A stretch of 64,000 bases of DNA from Liquidambar formosana (lineage: Eukaryota > Streptophyta > Magnoliopsida > Saxifragales > Altingiaceae), in NCBI GenBank assembly GCA_039720395.1, contig JBBPBK010000058.1, positions 248,001 to 312,000 on the forward strand. Reading direction: 5' to 3'. The notes beneath the pieces are model-generated. The model ran no database searches. It worked only from the letters and a program-made list of their open reading frames with translations, and was not told the origin of the DNA. Within the stretch, counting starts at the first letter, position 1, and each line of letters opens with the position of its first letter. Made by a program: the position numbers and the translations under genes. This document shows positions 29,691-43,509 of the stretch, in pieces.

Positions 29691-30483
29691 AAGGCTATGG
29701 AGTCACCACCAACCTTGGGTTTGAGGACATGATTGGTCATCCTAAAATCTATTTGAAAATGGGTTTACTTAGTTCCCAAAGTAAGTCCATTTGAGGCTTC
29801 TTAGAGATTGGTCTATTTGAGGATCATTTGGAAATTTGAGTGATTCCTAAAGGTATGTGAGACTATAAATTAAAGGTAAAGGGGTTTGGTTACGAGTGGG
29901 GAAGGTGTTAGGCACCCCACATCACCCGTTTGAATCCAACAGTTCCTCATTTTGACAACATTTCTATTTAAATCTCCTATTAACATTATTGATTTCCTAT
30001 ACGAGCAATTTGACATAAAACATCCTTTTTGAAGAATGGTAAACTTAATAGTGATTTTGAAAGATATGACTTGAAAAAGGATCCTTAAAGGCACTGAACA
30101 AGGTTTTGAATGAAAATGCTTGAAGATATGCCTCAAAGTTTTGGAAATGAGAATCTTTTGAAAAGACTACAAATTTGCCTTCCTTCTCATGAATGTTTTT
30201 ATATCAAATTGGTTAGTTCCCAATAAGAAGAATATCCCTATCTTATAATGGTAAAAATCAAGTTTCTTACTTTTCCAAAAAAAAAAAAAAAAAAAAAATC
30301 AAGTTTCTTGAAAGGATGCAAATGGGAATGATGTGATTCCCTTTTCAATGAATTACAGGTTATTAACGTTTTAATACCATTAACTTTACCCCCAATTTCA
30401 ATGTTGTAGACACCCTAATTTTACAGGGAGAGTTCTCAAATTACTTTGTTCCCAAGTTTCAATCTCAAAGCATTACACTCGAT

Positions 30484-31440
30484 CATCTCAAGGCTTGGAG
30501 ATGCGTTAGAACATACAAGACGCTATGTTCTAAACATAAGGTGTCAAATCAGTCTTAAATTATCAATTTTACTCATTGTACCAACCCTGTGCTGGGTCAA
30601 TGATGCTGTGGCAATGGCCCAAAGAAGCCAACAGAAGCATTGCCACAAAGATCTTTAGGTAAAGGTGCGTCAGAACGTATATTCCACTACGTCTCTGAAA
30701 CACAGGGCACCGAAACTACCTAAAGGAAAATCTCAAGGCTTAGAGATGTGTTATAACATATAAAACGCTATGTTCTAAATATAGGGCATCAAACCAGTCT
30801 TAAATTATCAATTCCACCCGTTGTACCAGCCCCCGTGCCTAGGACAATAATGCCATGGCAGTGGCCCAAAGAAGCCAACAGAAGCATTACCGCAGAGATC
30901 TTTAGGTAAAGGTGCGTTAGAATGTATATTACGCAATGTCTCTAAAACACAGGGCACCGAAACTACGTAAGGGAAAATCTCCAGGCTTAGAGACACGTTA
31001 GAACATATAAGGCGCTATGTTCTAAACACAAGGCGTCAAACCAATCTTAAATTATCAATTCCACCCATTGTACTAGTCCCTGTGATAGGATAATGATGCG
31101 GTGGCAATGGCCCAAAGAAGCCAGCATAAGCATTGCCACGAAGATCTTTAGGTAAAGGTGCGTTAAAACGTATATTCCGCTACGTTTCTAAACATAGGGC
31201 ATCAGAATTACCTAAGGGAAAAACTCAAGGCTTAGAGACGCATTAGAACATGCCATACACTATGTTCTAAATACAGGGCGTTATACCAGTATTAGGTTAT
31301 CAACTTCATAAGAGGAGCTTGGAACGTATATTCTGCTACGTTTTTGAGACACAGGGCACTCAACTTATTCCAAGAAAAGTCTTAGGCTTAAAGACACGAT
31401 AAGGCATATTGAATGACTACGTTCCTATACATAGGGTGTC
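30484..31440 (+). repeat. Tandem array, about 246-bp period, about four copies
   Basis: Units start near 30484, 30730, 30977 and 31221 with AATCTCAAGGCTTAGAGA-like sequence and share 'atgttctaaaca', 'cccaaagaagcca' and 'atctttaggtaaaggtgcgt'. A degenerate partial fifth unit begins near 31375. The array is inside the long LTR. Confidence 0.85.
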
Positions 31441-31847
31441 AAACTAGCCTTAGATTCTTAGATGCGCTAGGACATGTAAACTACCATGAACCCAAACACG
31501 GGGCATCTAATCCATCTTCAATCACCACTTTCACCAAAGGAGATTCGGCAGCCCGTCTCTCTAAAAAAATCACATTTTTAGATTCAATACACTTTAATAT
31601 CCCAAAAGGACCTTCTAATTCAACTTCGGATCCCGACTCTAGAACCCGCCTGTTGGACCCATCTTCATTACAAACCAACTGGTGTGTCGTTTCACAAAAT
31701 GGACTGAGTTTTTGAACTCAGAGCACCAAAAATACCTTAAAAGACTTTCAAACTCGACCCCGATCCTAATTAGCATCAGTCTGGACAACAGTATAACAAA
31801 AAGTCCATAGCAGGTCCCAATTCACAGCCTGGATGCCAGCTCCTTAA

Positions 31848-32909
31848 TGTTAGGATTATGTCCTAGAGCCAATCATAGTGATGATTGTTTAGGGATTAGG
31901 AACAATCAATTGATTTCATTTACGCATGTCACATTTATTATTGATTTAATAAAAGGGCTTATTCTATTATGTTCATATGCATCATTTATATTTACATAAT
32001 ATGTCCATGGAGTTAGAGTTGAGAATATGAAATTACAAAGAGTTGTAATTTTGAGACTGTAGATATATCTCTATACTAAACTCCTAAAACATTCCTAGTT
32101 GAAGGTTCACTATGATGGACAGTAATGAACCATAGGACTAGCACTTGTTAGGTTGACTCTATAGGAGGATAGCTAGTCTCAAGCTATTTGTGTGGAGACA
32201 CTACAACCAACAAGTGGATGCCTATTATAAGAATAGGTACACTGAATGTGACCAAAGATATGAGATAAACCGAATGGAATTTTAACCTGCCTGTCAATCA
32301 GTTTCTCATTGTTATAGTGGTACAAGTAATTCTTAGACCTGAGACACCATGGTTGTCTTATGCATGTAGCTTTAGAAGTTTGATAACACTAAATGCAGAT
32401 CCTATTCAGGGGTCTATAAGGGTGTTCATTGGCCCTACTGCTATGTGTGTGAAGGCATGTGAGTGATCAACAAAGAATCTATCACTCTCAGGAAAAAGAG
32501 AGTGAATGTCCCATATAGCATTCATTGAATATAACTCATTAAATCCATGGGCCCATGGTAGAATGAATATGGAAAGGAGTTTCCATAAGTTCATCATTGA
32601 GTTAATATTAATGAATGAGTATAAAGTAATTGAATTAGGGACTTGACAGATTTCCATGTCCTATTAGTTCAATTGGACACATTGTGTTGATGGAAGGATG
32701 TAATTGTAACCTATAAACTATAACAGAAGGGTTCTTTGTAAATGACTATTCACCTCATTAAAGACCACACCATGTGCTGGGTGTTACTCATGGTTAGTAG
32801 AAGCCCTAATTGATATAAATGAGTTATAATCAATTAGGGAATTAAAAGGAGTTTCAATTAGACTCTTAATAGAAAGTGTTCCATTGTGCACAACTTGTGC
32901 TGTTCCTAC
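31848..32909 (+). repeat. Outer Copia 5' LTR, first part
   Basis: It starts TGTTAGGATTATG and stops at the cctac duplication (32905-32909), where the inner element enters. It continues at 45210. Confidence 0.93.
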
Positions 32910-35900
32910 TGTTAGGAATTGAACTAGGGAGGAAAACTACAAAGGCGGAATCAAAATTTTCCTACGATTCCCAAACCCATGAATCCGATTATGCATAATA
33001 CAAAAACATAAACCCTAACTACTAAGAGAGTTGGGATTACTTACAGTTGATTAATGTCTTCTCCTTTATGCTCCAAGCTTTGTCTTCTCCTTTTTACTCT
33101 AAGCTGTGTCTCCGGACAGCGGTGAATGAGCAGCCCAAGTGTGCTACCTCTAACGGTATCCACACCTAGCTTGAGCTTGAAGTCCTTTCCTTCTTCTTCC
33201 TTGTTGTTGCTAGAGGTGGAGAAGAGGGAGAGAGAGAGAGAGCCTCCCATGAATTTCGGCCAACACTTAGAGGAGTGAATGTGATGATGTCATCACATCA
33301 TAAGAGGCATTAAATGGCCTCCATATAGGGCTGGCCCTAGGAGGGATTCCAAACCCTAGAAGGTTTTGTGTAATTACTCTTAATTAGACAATAACCCCTC
33401 TAATTTATATCTTATACAACCTTGCTCCTTAAGAACAATTCTTTTATTCACTTATACCCTTTCTCTCATAGACATTCAAGCTCTCTTAGCATGATCAGTG
33501 TGTGACCTATTGGGTTCACATCATCAAGTAGTAGGTATAGCACATGTTGTGCACAATGGAACACTTTCCATTAAAGGGTCTAATTGGAACTCCTTTCAAT
33601 TCCCTAATTGATTATAACTCATTTATATCAATTAGGGCTTCTACTAAGCATGAGTAACACCTAGCATATGGCTTATAGTGTGGTCCTTAATGAGGTGAAT
33701 AGTCATTTACAAAGAACCCTTCTGTTATAGTTTATAGGTTACAATTCCATCCTTCCATCAACACAATGTCTCCAATTGAACTAATAGGATATGGAAGTCT
33801 GTTAAGTCCCTAGTTCAATTACTTTATACTCACTCATTAATATCAACTCAATGATGAACTTATGGAAACTCCTTTCCATATTCATTTTACTATGGGCCCA
33901 TGGATTTAATGAGTTATATTCAATGAATGCTGTATGAGACATTCACTCCCTTTTTCCTGAGAGTGATGGATGTGATAACCCAAACACTTGCCACCCCTAA
34001 TAATCAATTGATTAGTATGATTATTATTATTATTGTTGTTGTCATAATTATAATTATTATTAATCACCAAAGCTTTAGGATATATATATAACAAAAATTA
34101 CTAACTTATTATATTAATAGGATTAATGATGTAATTAATCCTTAAGATGAGGTCATTGCTTACATGGGAGGGGATAGGTGGCTAAATTTTATGAATTGCT
34201 GAAAAATAAAATCAAAACAAAACAAAACCAACAAATCAGCCACGTTTGCTTGGAGAAAAAGAAAATAGATTGCTTGGGGACAAAGGGATAGAGAAGAATC
34301 TTCATAAATTAATGAGGGGAGACTTCCTTTGACTTGAGGGGGTATAAAAGGGCTAATTTCAGCTCATTTTCGTGCTATTTTTGGGCTGCTAAGAGAGTGT
34401 AACAAAAGAGAGAAATAGAGAGAAAGAAAGAAGGAGAAAGAAGGGAGCTCAAACCAAGAAGTTTCAAAACATTTTTCTACAAACCTGAGGTGAGATTTTT
34501 CATCTTTGAATGATATAGGATAGGTTCTAAAAGTTTCATGAGGATTAGTTGATGTTTGGATAATTTTTGGAGCTTCAAAGAAGCATCAATGGCTTCGCTC
34601 ATACTTTGTTTGATTGGTTCTCTATGCACAGTAAATGAAACTTTATGAAATTTTTACTATAGTTTTATGATACTATAGAGAAGTTTCTGTATAAATCTTA
34701 GGCTTTAATACCTTGTAGGTTGTGAGAAATAAATTAGACAACCCGAAACACAGATATGAAAATCTGTATGAATTCGTAACTTGTTTTATTTTTCTGATAT
34801 TTTTATAAGATTTTACATAAAAAACTAAGCAAAATGGGCTTTTGAATCATCGAAAAAGGTTGAGAAATGAATTAGTTATGAATTTTCAAAGTTTTGATTA
34901 AATGTGGGAAAAATTTCAGACAGCAGCTGGTTTTGTAGTTGCAATGGGGAAGAAGATGTGCAAGTTGGTTAGGTGTGGCAGGGTATACCATAAGCCACGT
35001 GGACCTTAGTGCAATTGGCCATGTGGGGCCCTCCTTAGGAGCTAAAAATATTTTTAAAAATCATATAAAAATACTAGAAACCTATATTTACAATTTTGTA
35101 ACCATTTGATTGTGATAACATGGGTTTCAAAAATTAGGATATTATAACCCTTTTATGTAGTTTGTTTTCAAACTTTGACTACCTTAAACAAAGTGTATTG
35201 AATTCCGATTAAGTTACCATTTGAAACATTAGATTTATATAAAAAAAATCTATATGAGGATATTGTAAGGCAAAATGAATATTTTTATTTTGAGCATTAT
35301 TTTATTCACTTGTAAAATGACTATTATACCCCTACGTACTAAAAATAGCTCAAATGGATTCCAAATTGAGTTCTGTTTGAATCTATGAGATATTGGTGAG
35401 AAGTAAAACACTTTAGGGACTTTTATTAACATTTCTATGATGTCATCATAGTCCTCATAATTCTTGTATTTGCAATATAGCCTCTAAGTTTATGAAAATT
35501 TCAAATTATCCCAAATTGAATATTTGGCATTAAGATTTATGTTGAGTAGTTTGATTAAGATTGTTAATGGTGGTAGAGCAGAATATGAATAATAATTCAT
35601 ATTCATAATTGGATATTGAAATATTATTGAGATTAATTAGTGTACGTGCATGATATTAGCATCCATATGTTGAGCAATATGATTATTAATGCGTGTACAA
35701 ACATGTATTAAGTTATTCAGTGATCTATTTATGTGAAGTTGAATGCTTATACTTGTGATTGAGATTAAGATGTTGAGATGAGAAACAAGTATGTATAAAT
35801 CTATTTTGTGACATGTTTATGTGAAGTTGCTTATACTTGTAACTGAGATTGAAATGTTGAGATGTTGAGATGAGACGACCAGGTTGAGAAAGCCCTGCAG

Positions 35901-37323
35901 TTAGTGCACTAATATGCTACTCCATTTTTGAGGGCAAGAGGCCAGTGGGGTAGTATACACACATAATAAGATGTGTGTGCTGTGGTCGTGGATAGTATAT
36001 CCTGTATGAGCAGACAGGTATGCTATGATTGTTTTTGCAGGTTGCAGCAGGCAACAGAGGCACAGGTAATGTGCAAATTGTATATACTTGAGTGGCATAA
36101 CTTTTGAGAAGTGCTATTAACATCATTGTAGTATGAGATGTTACAAAGATGCTGTTACATGTAAGATGAGTTGTTTTATACTAATGTTAAGCATAGATGT
36201 TGTTACATGTAAGATGAGTTGTTGTATACAAATTTTATATGCTTGAGTGGCATAAATTTTGAGAAATGCTATTAACATCATTGCAGTATGAGATGTTACA
36301 GAGATGCTGTTAAATGTAAGATGAGCTATTGTATACTAATGTTAAGCATTCATGGATGAATTATCTCACTGAGCCGTGGTTTGCTCACCCTTTTATTAAA
36401 AATTATTTTTCAAGATTTGGAAATTTGTGAGCTGTTGAGAAGAAATGAATAGAAGAGCATATTTTCCTGATTCGATAGTTGTTTAGTTTTGATAAGTTGA
36501 CATATGTGATGTAATATCAACAGTGATGCATTGTAATAATTATAATTTCGTATATGAGGTAATAAAGAAATTAATATTTATGTGAAGTAATATTTGTCAA
36601 CATGGTGTCTCTTAGAGAATGAATGGATAAGGTTTTGAGTTGTCACTACCTCACTAGGCTTTAGCAAGGCTATTTTTGGGGCGTGACAATGGTTTCCTTG
36701 TTGATCACTCACATGCCTTCACACACATAGCAGTAGGGCTAATGAACACCCTTACAGACCCCTGAATAGGATCTACACTTAGTGTTATCAAACTTCAAAA
36801 GCTACATGCATATGACAACCATGGTGTCTCAGGTCTAAGGATTACTTGTACCACTATAACAATGAGAAACTGATTGACAGGCAAGTTAAAACTCCATTCA
36901 GTTTATCTCGTATCTTTGGTTACATTCAGTGTACCTATTCTTATAATAGGCACCCACTTGTTGGTTGTAGTGTCTCCACACAAATAGCTTGAAACTAGCT
37001 ATCCTCCTATAGAGTCAACCTAACAAGTGCTAGTCCTATGGTTCATTACTGTCCATCATAGTGAACCTTCAACTAAGAATGTTTTAGGAGTTCAGTACAG
37101 AGATATATTTACAGTCTCAAAATTACTACACTTTGTAATTTCATATTCTCAACTCTAGCTCCATGGACATATTATGTAAATATAAATGATGCATATAAAC
37201 ACAATAGAATAAGCCCTTTTATTAAATCAATAATAAATGTGACATACATAAATGAAATCAATTAATTGTTCCTAATCCCTAAACAATCATCTCTATGATT
37301 GGCTCTAGGGCATAATCCTAACA
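32910..37323 (-). repeat. Inner Copia 3' LTR, interrupted
   Basis: In element orientation it starts TGTTAGGATTATGCCC (ends at 37323) and ends at 32910. A Gypsy solo LTR sits at 33971-36688; without it the LTR is about 1.7 kb. The polypurine tract AGTGGGAGAT is read on the minus strand at 37324-37333. Confidence 0.92.
33971..36688 (+). mobile_element. Gypsy solo LTR, 2.7 kb, inside the inner Copia 3' LTR
   Basis: It starts TGTGATAACCC and ends GGGGCGTGACA, which are inverted. Flanking 5-mers atgga and atggt differ by one base. The parallel Copia LTR at 44566 shows the unbroken site. TATA box GGTATAAAAGGGC is at about 34350, followed by a purine-rich transcribed leader (34395-34450). A near-duplicated segment of about 170 bp occurs at about 36060-36345. 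No internal region, so it is solo. Confidence 0.88.
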
Positions 37324-38400
37324 ATCTCCCACTTGCACTATAGCCAATCCACCATGTATCTCATACCCATATCCTGTCGGTGGTGATCCAACACACTTGG
37401 GTCATAGCCTAAGTGAAGGGGTCTTCTTTATTTTCTGTTGTATTAAACTTCTATATGTATATGTCATCTCTTCCAATGATCTCTCTAATCACTTGGAATC
37501 ATCGCTTAAAGTTTGAACTTTTGATGAGACCGTGGATCCTTGTCTTGAGCAATAGCCCCATTGTTGTCACAAAAACAATAGTAAAGGCTTCTCAATGTCA
37601 GGAACCACTCCTAGTTCTGCAATGAACTTATTCATCCAAACATGTAGCAGTGCGCTTCAAATTTACAGTTCCACCATTTAAGGTGAGAACATACCTCGAT
37701 GTTGATCTCCCATTATCATCGTCAGATTAAAAATCTGAATCTGTTCTACCAACCATTTCTAAGTTTCTTTCTCCATAGACAAGGTATAGGTCTTTTAGTT
37801 CTTCTCAAGTACTTAAGGATAGCTTTGACTGCTTCCCAGTATACCTTATCTGGGTCTACCCGATATCTACTCGTAACATTTACAACAAAACTGATATCTG
37901 GTAATGTACACAGCATGGCATATGCTTTTAGACAACTTGATTTCATGTCTGACAGGAATTAGACTTCTCTTGAAATCATGTATTTTGAACCCATTCAAAA
38001 TCTTGTCTACATACATCCATTGGGAAAGACTTAGCATCCTTTAAGATCTATCTCTATAGACCTCTATTCCTAGAATATAGGATGCTCCTTCCTAAATCTT
38101 TTATGGAGAAACTCTGTGAAAAAATAATTTTTCACTTTTGACAACGTTTCTATATTATTCCCTAATAAGTAGAACTGCCATTCACTTATAGGACCATAAA
38201 TTTGATCACACTCCCACTAACCCATTGTACAATCATGGTACAATAATGGGTTCTGTCTCAACAGGGACAGGGGTTGCATCAATGTTGGTTTGTGTCTCAT
38301 TAGACAACTCTTTGAGTTCTATTTTCCTATTATTGCCTCCTTCTTGAATAAATTCTTTTTTAAGAAGGATTGCAAACATACAAACAAAACACCTTTTGTT
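37324..38400 (-). pseudogene. Inner Copia RT end and RNase H remnant
   Basis: The minus strand reads LKAYAMLCTLPDISFVVNVT-like sequence with SRYRVDPDKVYWEAVKAILK and YLRRTK (37746-37946), typical of the Copia region between RT and RNase H, with a degraded RNase H at 37400-37700. The bulk of RT is deleted. At about 38140-38160 it keeps the unbroken version of the site where the outer copy holds its solo LTR. Confidence 0.82.
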
Positions 38401-38990
38401 CATAAGGATAATAGACTTAGTATCCTAAACTCTATTTAGGATGATCCACAAACCTACGTTCAAGCTATCTTGATATCCAATTTTGGTTGCATCATATGTC
38501 TCTACATATTCAATACAATTCTATACCTTAACATGCTTAAGGCTTGGCGCTTTCCCTTTTCATATCTCATATGGGTTCTAAGGGGTAGCCTTGGTTTGAA
38601 CTCTGTCTCACAGGTACGTGGCAATTTCTAGGGCATATCCTAACAAGGATAATATTAGGTCATTATAACTTATCATGGATCGGACCATATCCAATAAGGT
38701 CCTCTTCCTCTTTTCTGACACACCATTTAGTTATGGTGTTCTAAGAGGTGTCCATTAGAATAGAATGCCTATTTGAACAAGTTGATCTGAAAGATCACCA
38801 GTTAAATATTCGCCTCCTCGATCCAATCGAGGAGCTTGATACTTTTACTAGTTTGTTTCTCTACTTCATATCTGAATTCTTTGAACTTTTCAAATGATTC
38901 AGATTTGTAATTCTTTAAGTATACATACCCGAACCTAGAATGAATCATCGGTAAAGGTTGTAAAGTAAGAGGAACCTCTTCATACATCAC
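38401..38990 (-). pseudogene. Inner Copia integrase fragment
   Basis: FGYVYLKNYKSESFEKFKEF with RYEVEKQTSKSIKLLDWIEE (38802-38950) is the integrase core segment normally ahead of the DRGGEY motif; here DWIEEANI is read instead. Later pieces at 38450-38760 are in broken frames. The part before the core and the protease are missing. Confidence 0.8.
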
Positions 38991-39061
38991 TATGTATATT
39001 TTGTTCTATTAAGATTAATTAGCATTCAATTTAGAACTATCATGCTCTATGCAACTAACAT

Positions 39062-39936
39062 TTAGTTTAGAATATGATCCATACCTTCCAAAGGTCGGTT
39101 CTTTAGAGTATCCAGATACTCCCGGCAGTTACGTTTCCAGTGCTCATCCTTGCCATAGTGGAAACAGGTTCCTTTGGCCTTGTCGGTATTACCTTTCTTG
39201 ATGCCTCCCTTCGGCTTTAAGTTCTTCTTCTTCTTCCCTTGGGTACTCTTACCCTTGCCTTTTCCCTTACCCTTGGGCTTAGGTTTGGCTTTGGAAGTAG
39301 AAGCTCCATCAAATGCAAGCAAAGAACTTTTCCCTTTCTTCATCGTCTCCTCAGTCATCTTGAGCAAATTGTATAGCCCAGGGAGAGTGGGCTCAAGCTT
39401 ATTCATATAAAAATTCATAATGAACGGCCCAAATGAATCAGGAAGGGACTGCAGAATAATGTCTAAACACATATCAGCTTTAATGATCACATCAAGCTTC
39501 TCAAGCTACTCGATATGGTTGATTATCTTCAAGGTGTGATCAGTCACGGATGAACCCTCGTTCATCCTTGCCTTGAATAGATCCTTGACAATATTATATT
39601 TAGCGGTCCTACTTTGCTCCCCATACAACTCTTGTAAGTGGAGAAAGATGTCGGGAGCGCTACTCATGGACTCATGTTGCTTCTGAAGCTCAGGGCTTAT
39701 GGATGCCATCATATAGCATCTTGCCTTTAGGTTGTCGTCCAGTGCGCTTCTAATAAGCGTCTTTCTCCTGCTAAGTTGCAAGTCTCAGCAGGAGCCTTAG
39801 GAAGTGGGCCATCAAGTGTGTAGGTAATCTTTTCGGAATTTTAAACGTTTTTCAAATTCCTTAGCCAATCAAGATAATTAGGTCCAGTCAAATGGTTGGT
39901 GTCCAAAATTTTGGATAGTGGGTTGAGGTGAGCTAT
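39062..39936 (-). pseudogene. Inner Copia gag remnant
   Basis: It is a UBN2-type gag: MASISPELQKQHESMSSAPD, ELYGEQSRTAKYNIVKDLFK, SLPDSFGPFIMNFYMNKLEP, then a Lys/Gly-rich linker. The zinc knuckle reads CFHYGKDEHWKRNC, with Tyr in place of the second Cys. The start codon is ATA (39934-39936) where the outer copy has ATG. It is open for most of its length, with stops near 39507 and 39780. Confidence 0.88.
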
Positions 39937-39939
39937 TTC

Positions 39940-42900
39940 TATGAACTACATATGAAAATCAAATAGAGAATTAGATTTCATTTTTAATCCATAATGATCG
40001 GGTCTTTAATCATATGGTACCTCTCACTATTTTATCAAATTCCATACACCCTCTAATGGAATTCGGGAATCTTATTCCTAATGGGGATTGAGGTCCCACT
40101 GTGACCTAGAAGCCTCACATTATAGTTTCTTGACTTCTAACCCACAATAAGAAGACAACTCCTTGTCTATTACTTCATAAGCAAGTTCCAATCATTTTGC
40201 CTCAAGGGTACATACTCCTCACATTATAGTTTCTTGGAATACTTCCCTAGTTAAGTTAAACCCATCATTCACACAGGTATGTTTCGCCAAATATATACCT
40301 CACGTTATAGTTTCTTGGTATATACTGGTTTAGGCACCCCATGATATCTCTATATGTGATAGTTTCAAGTAATGTCTTTAATATGGGTAGCTCATACATG
40401 TCTACAGCCAGGTACCCACATTAAGGGACGTTAGATGATCCTATAATGATGGAAGGCAATGAAGAATCCATTCCCTAATGTATTCTTCATTTCCAACTTA
40501 ATATTAAAAAGGGAGGGGTTTTAAGGGTCTCATCAAATGAACTAATCTAACATACATCTCATGCATTTAAATAAGAAATATATAACAACATTATATATAT
40601 GTAATCCACTTATCGATATTAGTCCCTATAAGGTGACATATAACGATCTTTGGATTTGGAGCTATCTCTATTAATCTCATTAAAAGCTCCCACTATGATG
40701 ATTATGGACTTTAAGAGGATTCAATCCAAGCCAATGAATTGAATCCTAGGCCTAAGGTGGGTGTAGGTGATCGTAAAACATTCATTTGAAGCATAGCATG
40801 CACTCTTGAAAATCTTGTCCAAGCTTTCAAGTCCTTCAATCTCCTCCATTAGCTTCATGGTCTCCACCATAGGCTGATTGGGCTCCACCATGCTCCTTTA
40901 GGTCCACCATGCTCCTTAGTGTACTCTCGATTACATAACATTTACATAATTTAAAGAAAGGAATATAAGGGGAATATGGGGTACATAAGAGAATGATAGA
41001 GAGAGAGAGAAGAAGGTGGCATGCAAGCCCCAAATAAATAATACATCACCAAAAATTAACAACTCTTGAAAAATTAATACAACCCATTCATAAGACGGCC
41101 AATCACAATTGGTTTAAAGGGGTATAGTCCATAATCATCATCCATCCATAACCATACAATCATATTGCACAATAAAGGAAATAACTGTAAGCAATAAACA
41201 TATGGGCATTTATGGTAACTCTATTGATTGGTTTTCATTAATCTCATTAATGTGTCCTAATCTTATTAGGAGATGCATAAGTTCCAGAATTAATTAAGTC
41301 TTAACATTTAAGACATTTAATTTCAATTAATCAAATCAATTGAAACATTTAAAGTCACCTAATTAAACTCTAATATCAAATATTAGGATCTTTTTAATTA
41401 AACAAAACAATTTTATTTAATTAAAATAAAATTTCCAGATTTTAATTTAATCCTAAATTGTGTTTTAAACCATTTAAAACAATATAAAATTAATCATCAT
41501 TAATTAAATAATCAATTTCGGAATTAAATAAAATCATTTTATTAATTAATTAGTGCATTAGGGTTTCCTAAAACCCTAAACCCTAAATGCATTAACTCTA
41601 AACCCTAAGTGTAACCCTAATGCATTAAATGCCTTATGATTGGTCAATTAATGACCAATCATTTAAACCCTAGGTTTATATGGTATTAATGATTAGGATT
41701 AGGGTTTAATTAATGCCACCTAGGATATTAATTACACCTAATTAATATGCACTAATTAGGGTTTCTAAAACCCTAAACCTTAAACCTATTAAATGCCAAT
41801 GATTAATTACTAAACCATTAATGATCATGATTGGTCATTAATGACCAATCATTTAACGCTAGGTTAGACCCATTAATTACTAGGTTTAGTTATTAATTAA
41901 TGCATTAATAGAATTAGGGTTTAATTAATACGAATTAGGGTTTCCTAAACCCTAAACCCTAGACATCATAAATGCAATTAATTATACCCTAATGATTAAT
42001 AACCATGATTGGTCAATTAATGACCAATCATTAAACATTTTAATTAAGGTAATTAATAGTCAGTTAGGGTTTTTAATTAATGCAATTAATGAATTAGGGT
42101 TAAATCATTAATGGGAATTAGGGTTTCCTAAGAAAACCCTAAGGCTGCCGCCACCTATAGTGGGCTGCCAATGACTTAGCAAGGCTGCCATGGCTTGGCC
42201 AGGCCATGGGAGGCCAAGGCCAGCAAAGGGGGACTCAAGCCAGGGTGTGGGCCAAGCCCATGGACACGTGTGGGGTGGCTAAGAGGGCTGTCTTCTTCAA
42301 AGAACATTAGGGTTTCAAGAACCCAATGCTGACACCACCATGGGAGGACCTCCAAGGTCACAAAAGTTTCTAAAACTTAATCAATTCGACTCCACCAACA
42401 AAACCAGCTTTTGTATCATGTCCCTATATGAATTACTAAGCTAATTGAAGTGGTTTGGATGATCAAATCATCCCCAATTGTTCTAAACAATTCAAGAACA
42501 GTAGGCTGTCCAGAATTTGACAGCATACTAGTCCCTTGTCACAAATTGATTTAAAACCCAGCAAGATAATTAATTCAGGCTACCAAATTATTTTTCCTAG
42601 CATCCTACATGTCTTAGGAAACTAATAAAATTGGTTTCATGCAATTTGGAGTTCCCTAGCTCAAGATATGAACAAAACTCCATTGATGACTTTTTGCAGA
42701 AAAACAGCCTGCTGTGTTCTTCCAAGAAATCAAGCTTTTTGATTCTTTATGCATCAAGACTCTTTTGAAAATTATAGAATATGATCTAGACATCATATAT
42801 CATCATCCTATAATGATTATTCATCAATTTTACAGAAGTTTCATAACAATACAGTAGCAAGAACCATAGGGTTCTAAAACCCAGATTCAAACATGGTGGT

Positions 42901-43509
42901 CTTCTCCTTATTCCTTCTATTCTAGAATCATAATCCAATTATGATGCATCCAAATGCTTGGGAACCTTTCCCTACCATGTCTAGAACATAACCCAAGTGG
43001 TGGCAACCATTGCCATGCCTTTGATTTCCATCAAAAACTCACAATTGTGGCTGTTGCATCATTCTCGAGCAAAACTGTCTTTCCTAACAGCTTGTAGTAA
43101 AAAATTCATAACTTTCACTACAAAACTCGGATCGATGAACCGTTTGTTGGCTTGTAAAGCTGATTCGAAGAGCTTTCTAACCATATATGGTTTGAAAATT
43201 TTGGAGAAGAACTATGATTTTGGCATGCAAAACAAGATGACGGTTTTTCATAGCTACCATGAAAACTGTTCTTCTTCTTCTCTAAACTCAATCCCCATTC
43301 AACTTTTGAATAACCAGCAGCCTTAAAACTATTTTAGAAGAGGAGTAGAAGGAGAATTAACCTAGGGTTCAATAACCCTAGGTATGGCCATGAGAGGGAA
43401 ACCATTCTAATGCATGAACATAAATTCCAGATTTATTAACCAATCAATTTACCATAAATTCCAGCCCATATGCAGTTTGTATTAGGCATAATCATGGCTT
43501 TGATACCAC
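39940..43509 (-). repeat. Inner Copia non-coding leader with telomere-like and palindromic repeats
   Basis: This is the region between primer site and gag, about 3.6 kb. At 41560-42150 it has many 'aaaccctaa' words and three copies of a near-palindrome built on GATTGGTCA...TGACCAATC (about 41637, 41830, 42006). The minus-strand primer site TGGTATCAAAGCC is at about 43496-43508. Confidence 0.8.

Noticed and set aside
39174..39410. 78-codon plus-strand ORF (and its mate at 50234-50470)
   Set aside because: It is the antisense shadow of the Lys/Gly-rich gag linker. Conservation follows from the gag frame, unlike the leader antisense ORF, where no sense frame exists.
41560..42150. Interstitial telomere
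   Set aside because: The 'aaaccctaa' words are irregular and in the same place in both Copia leaders, so they belong to the element.
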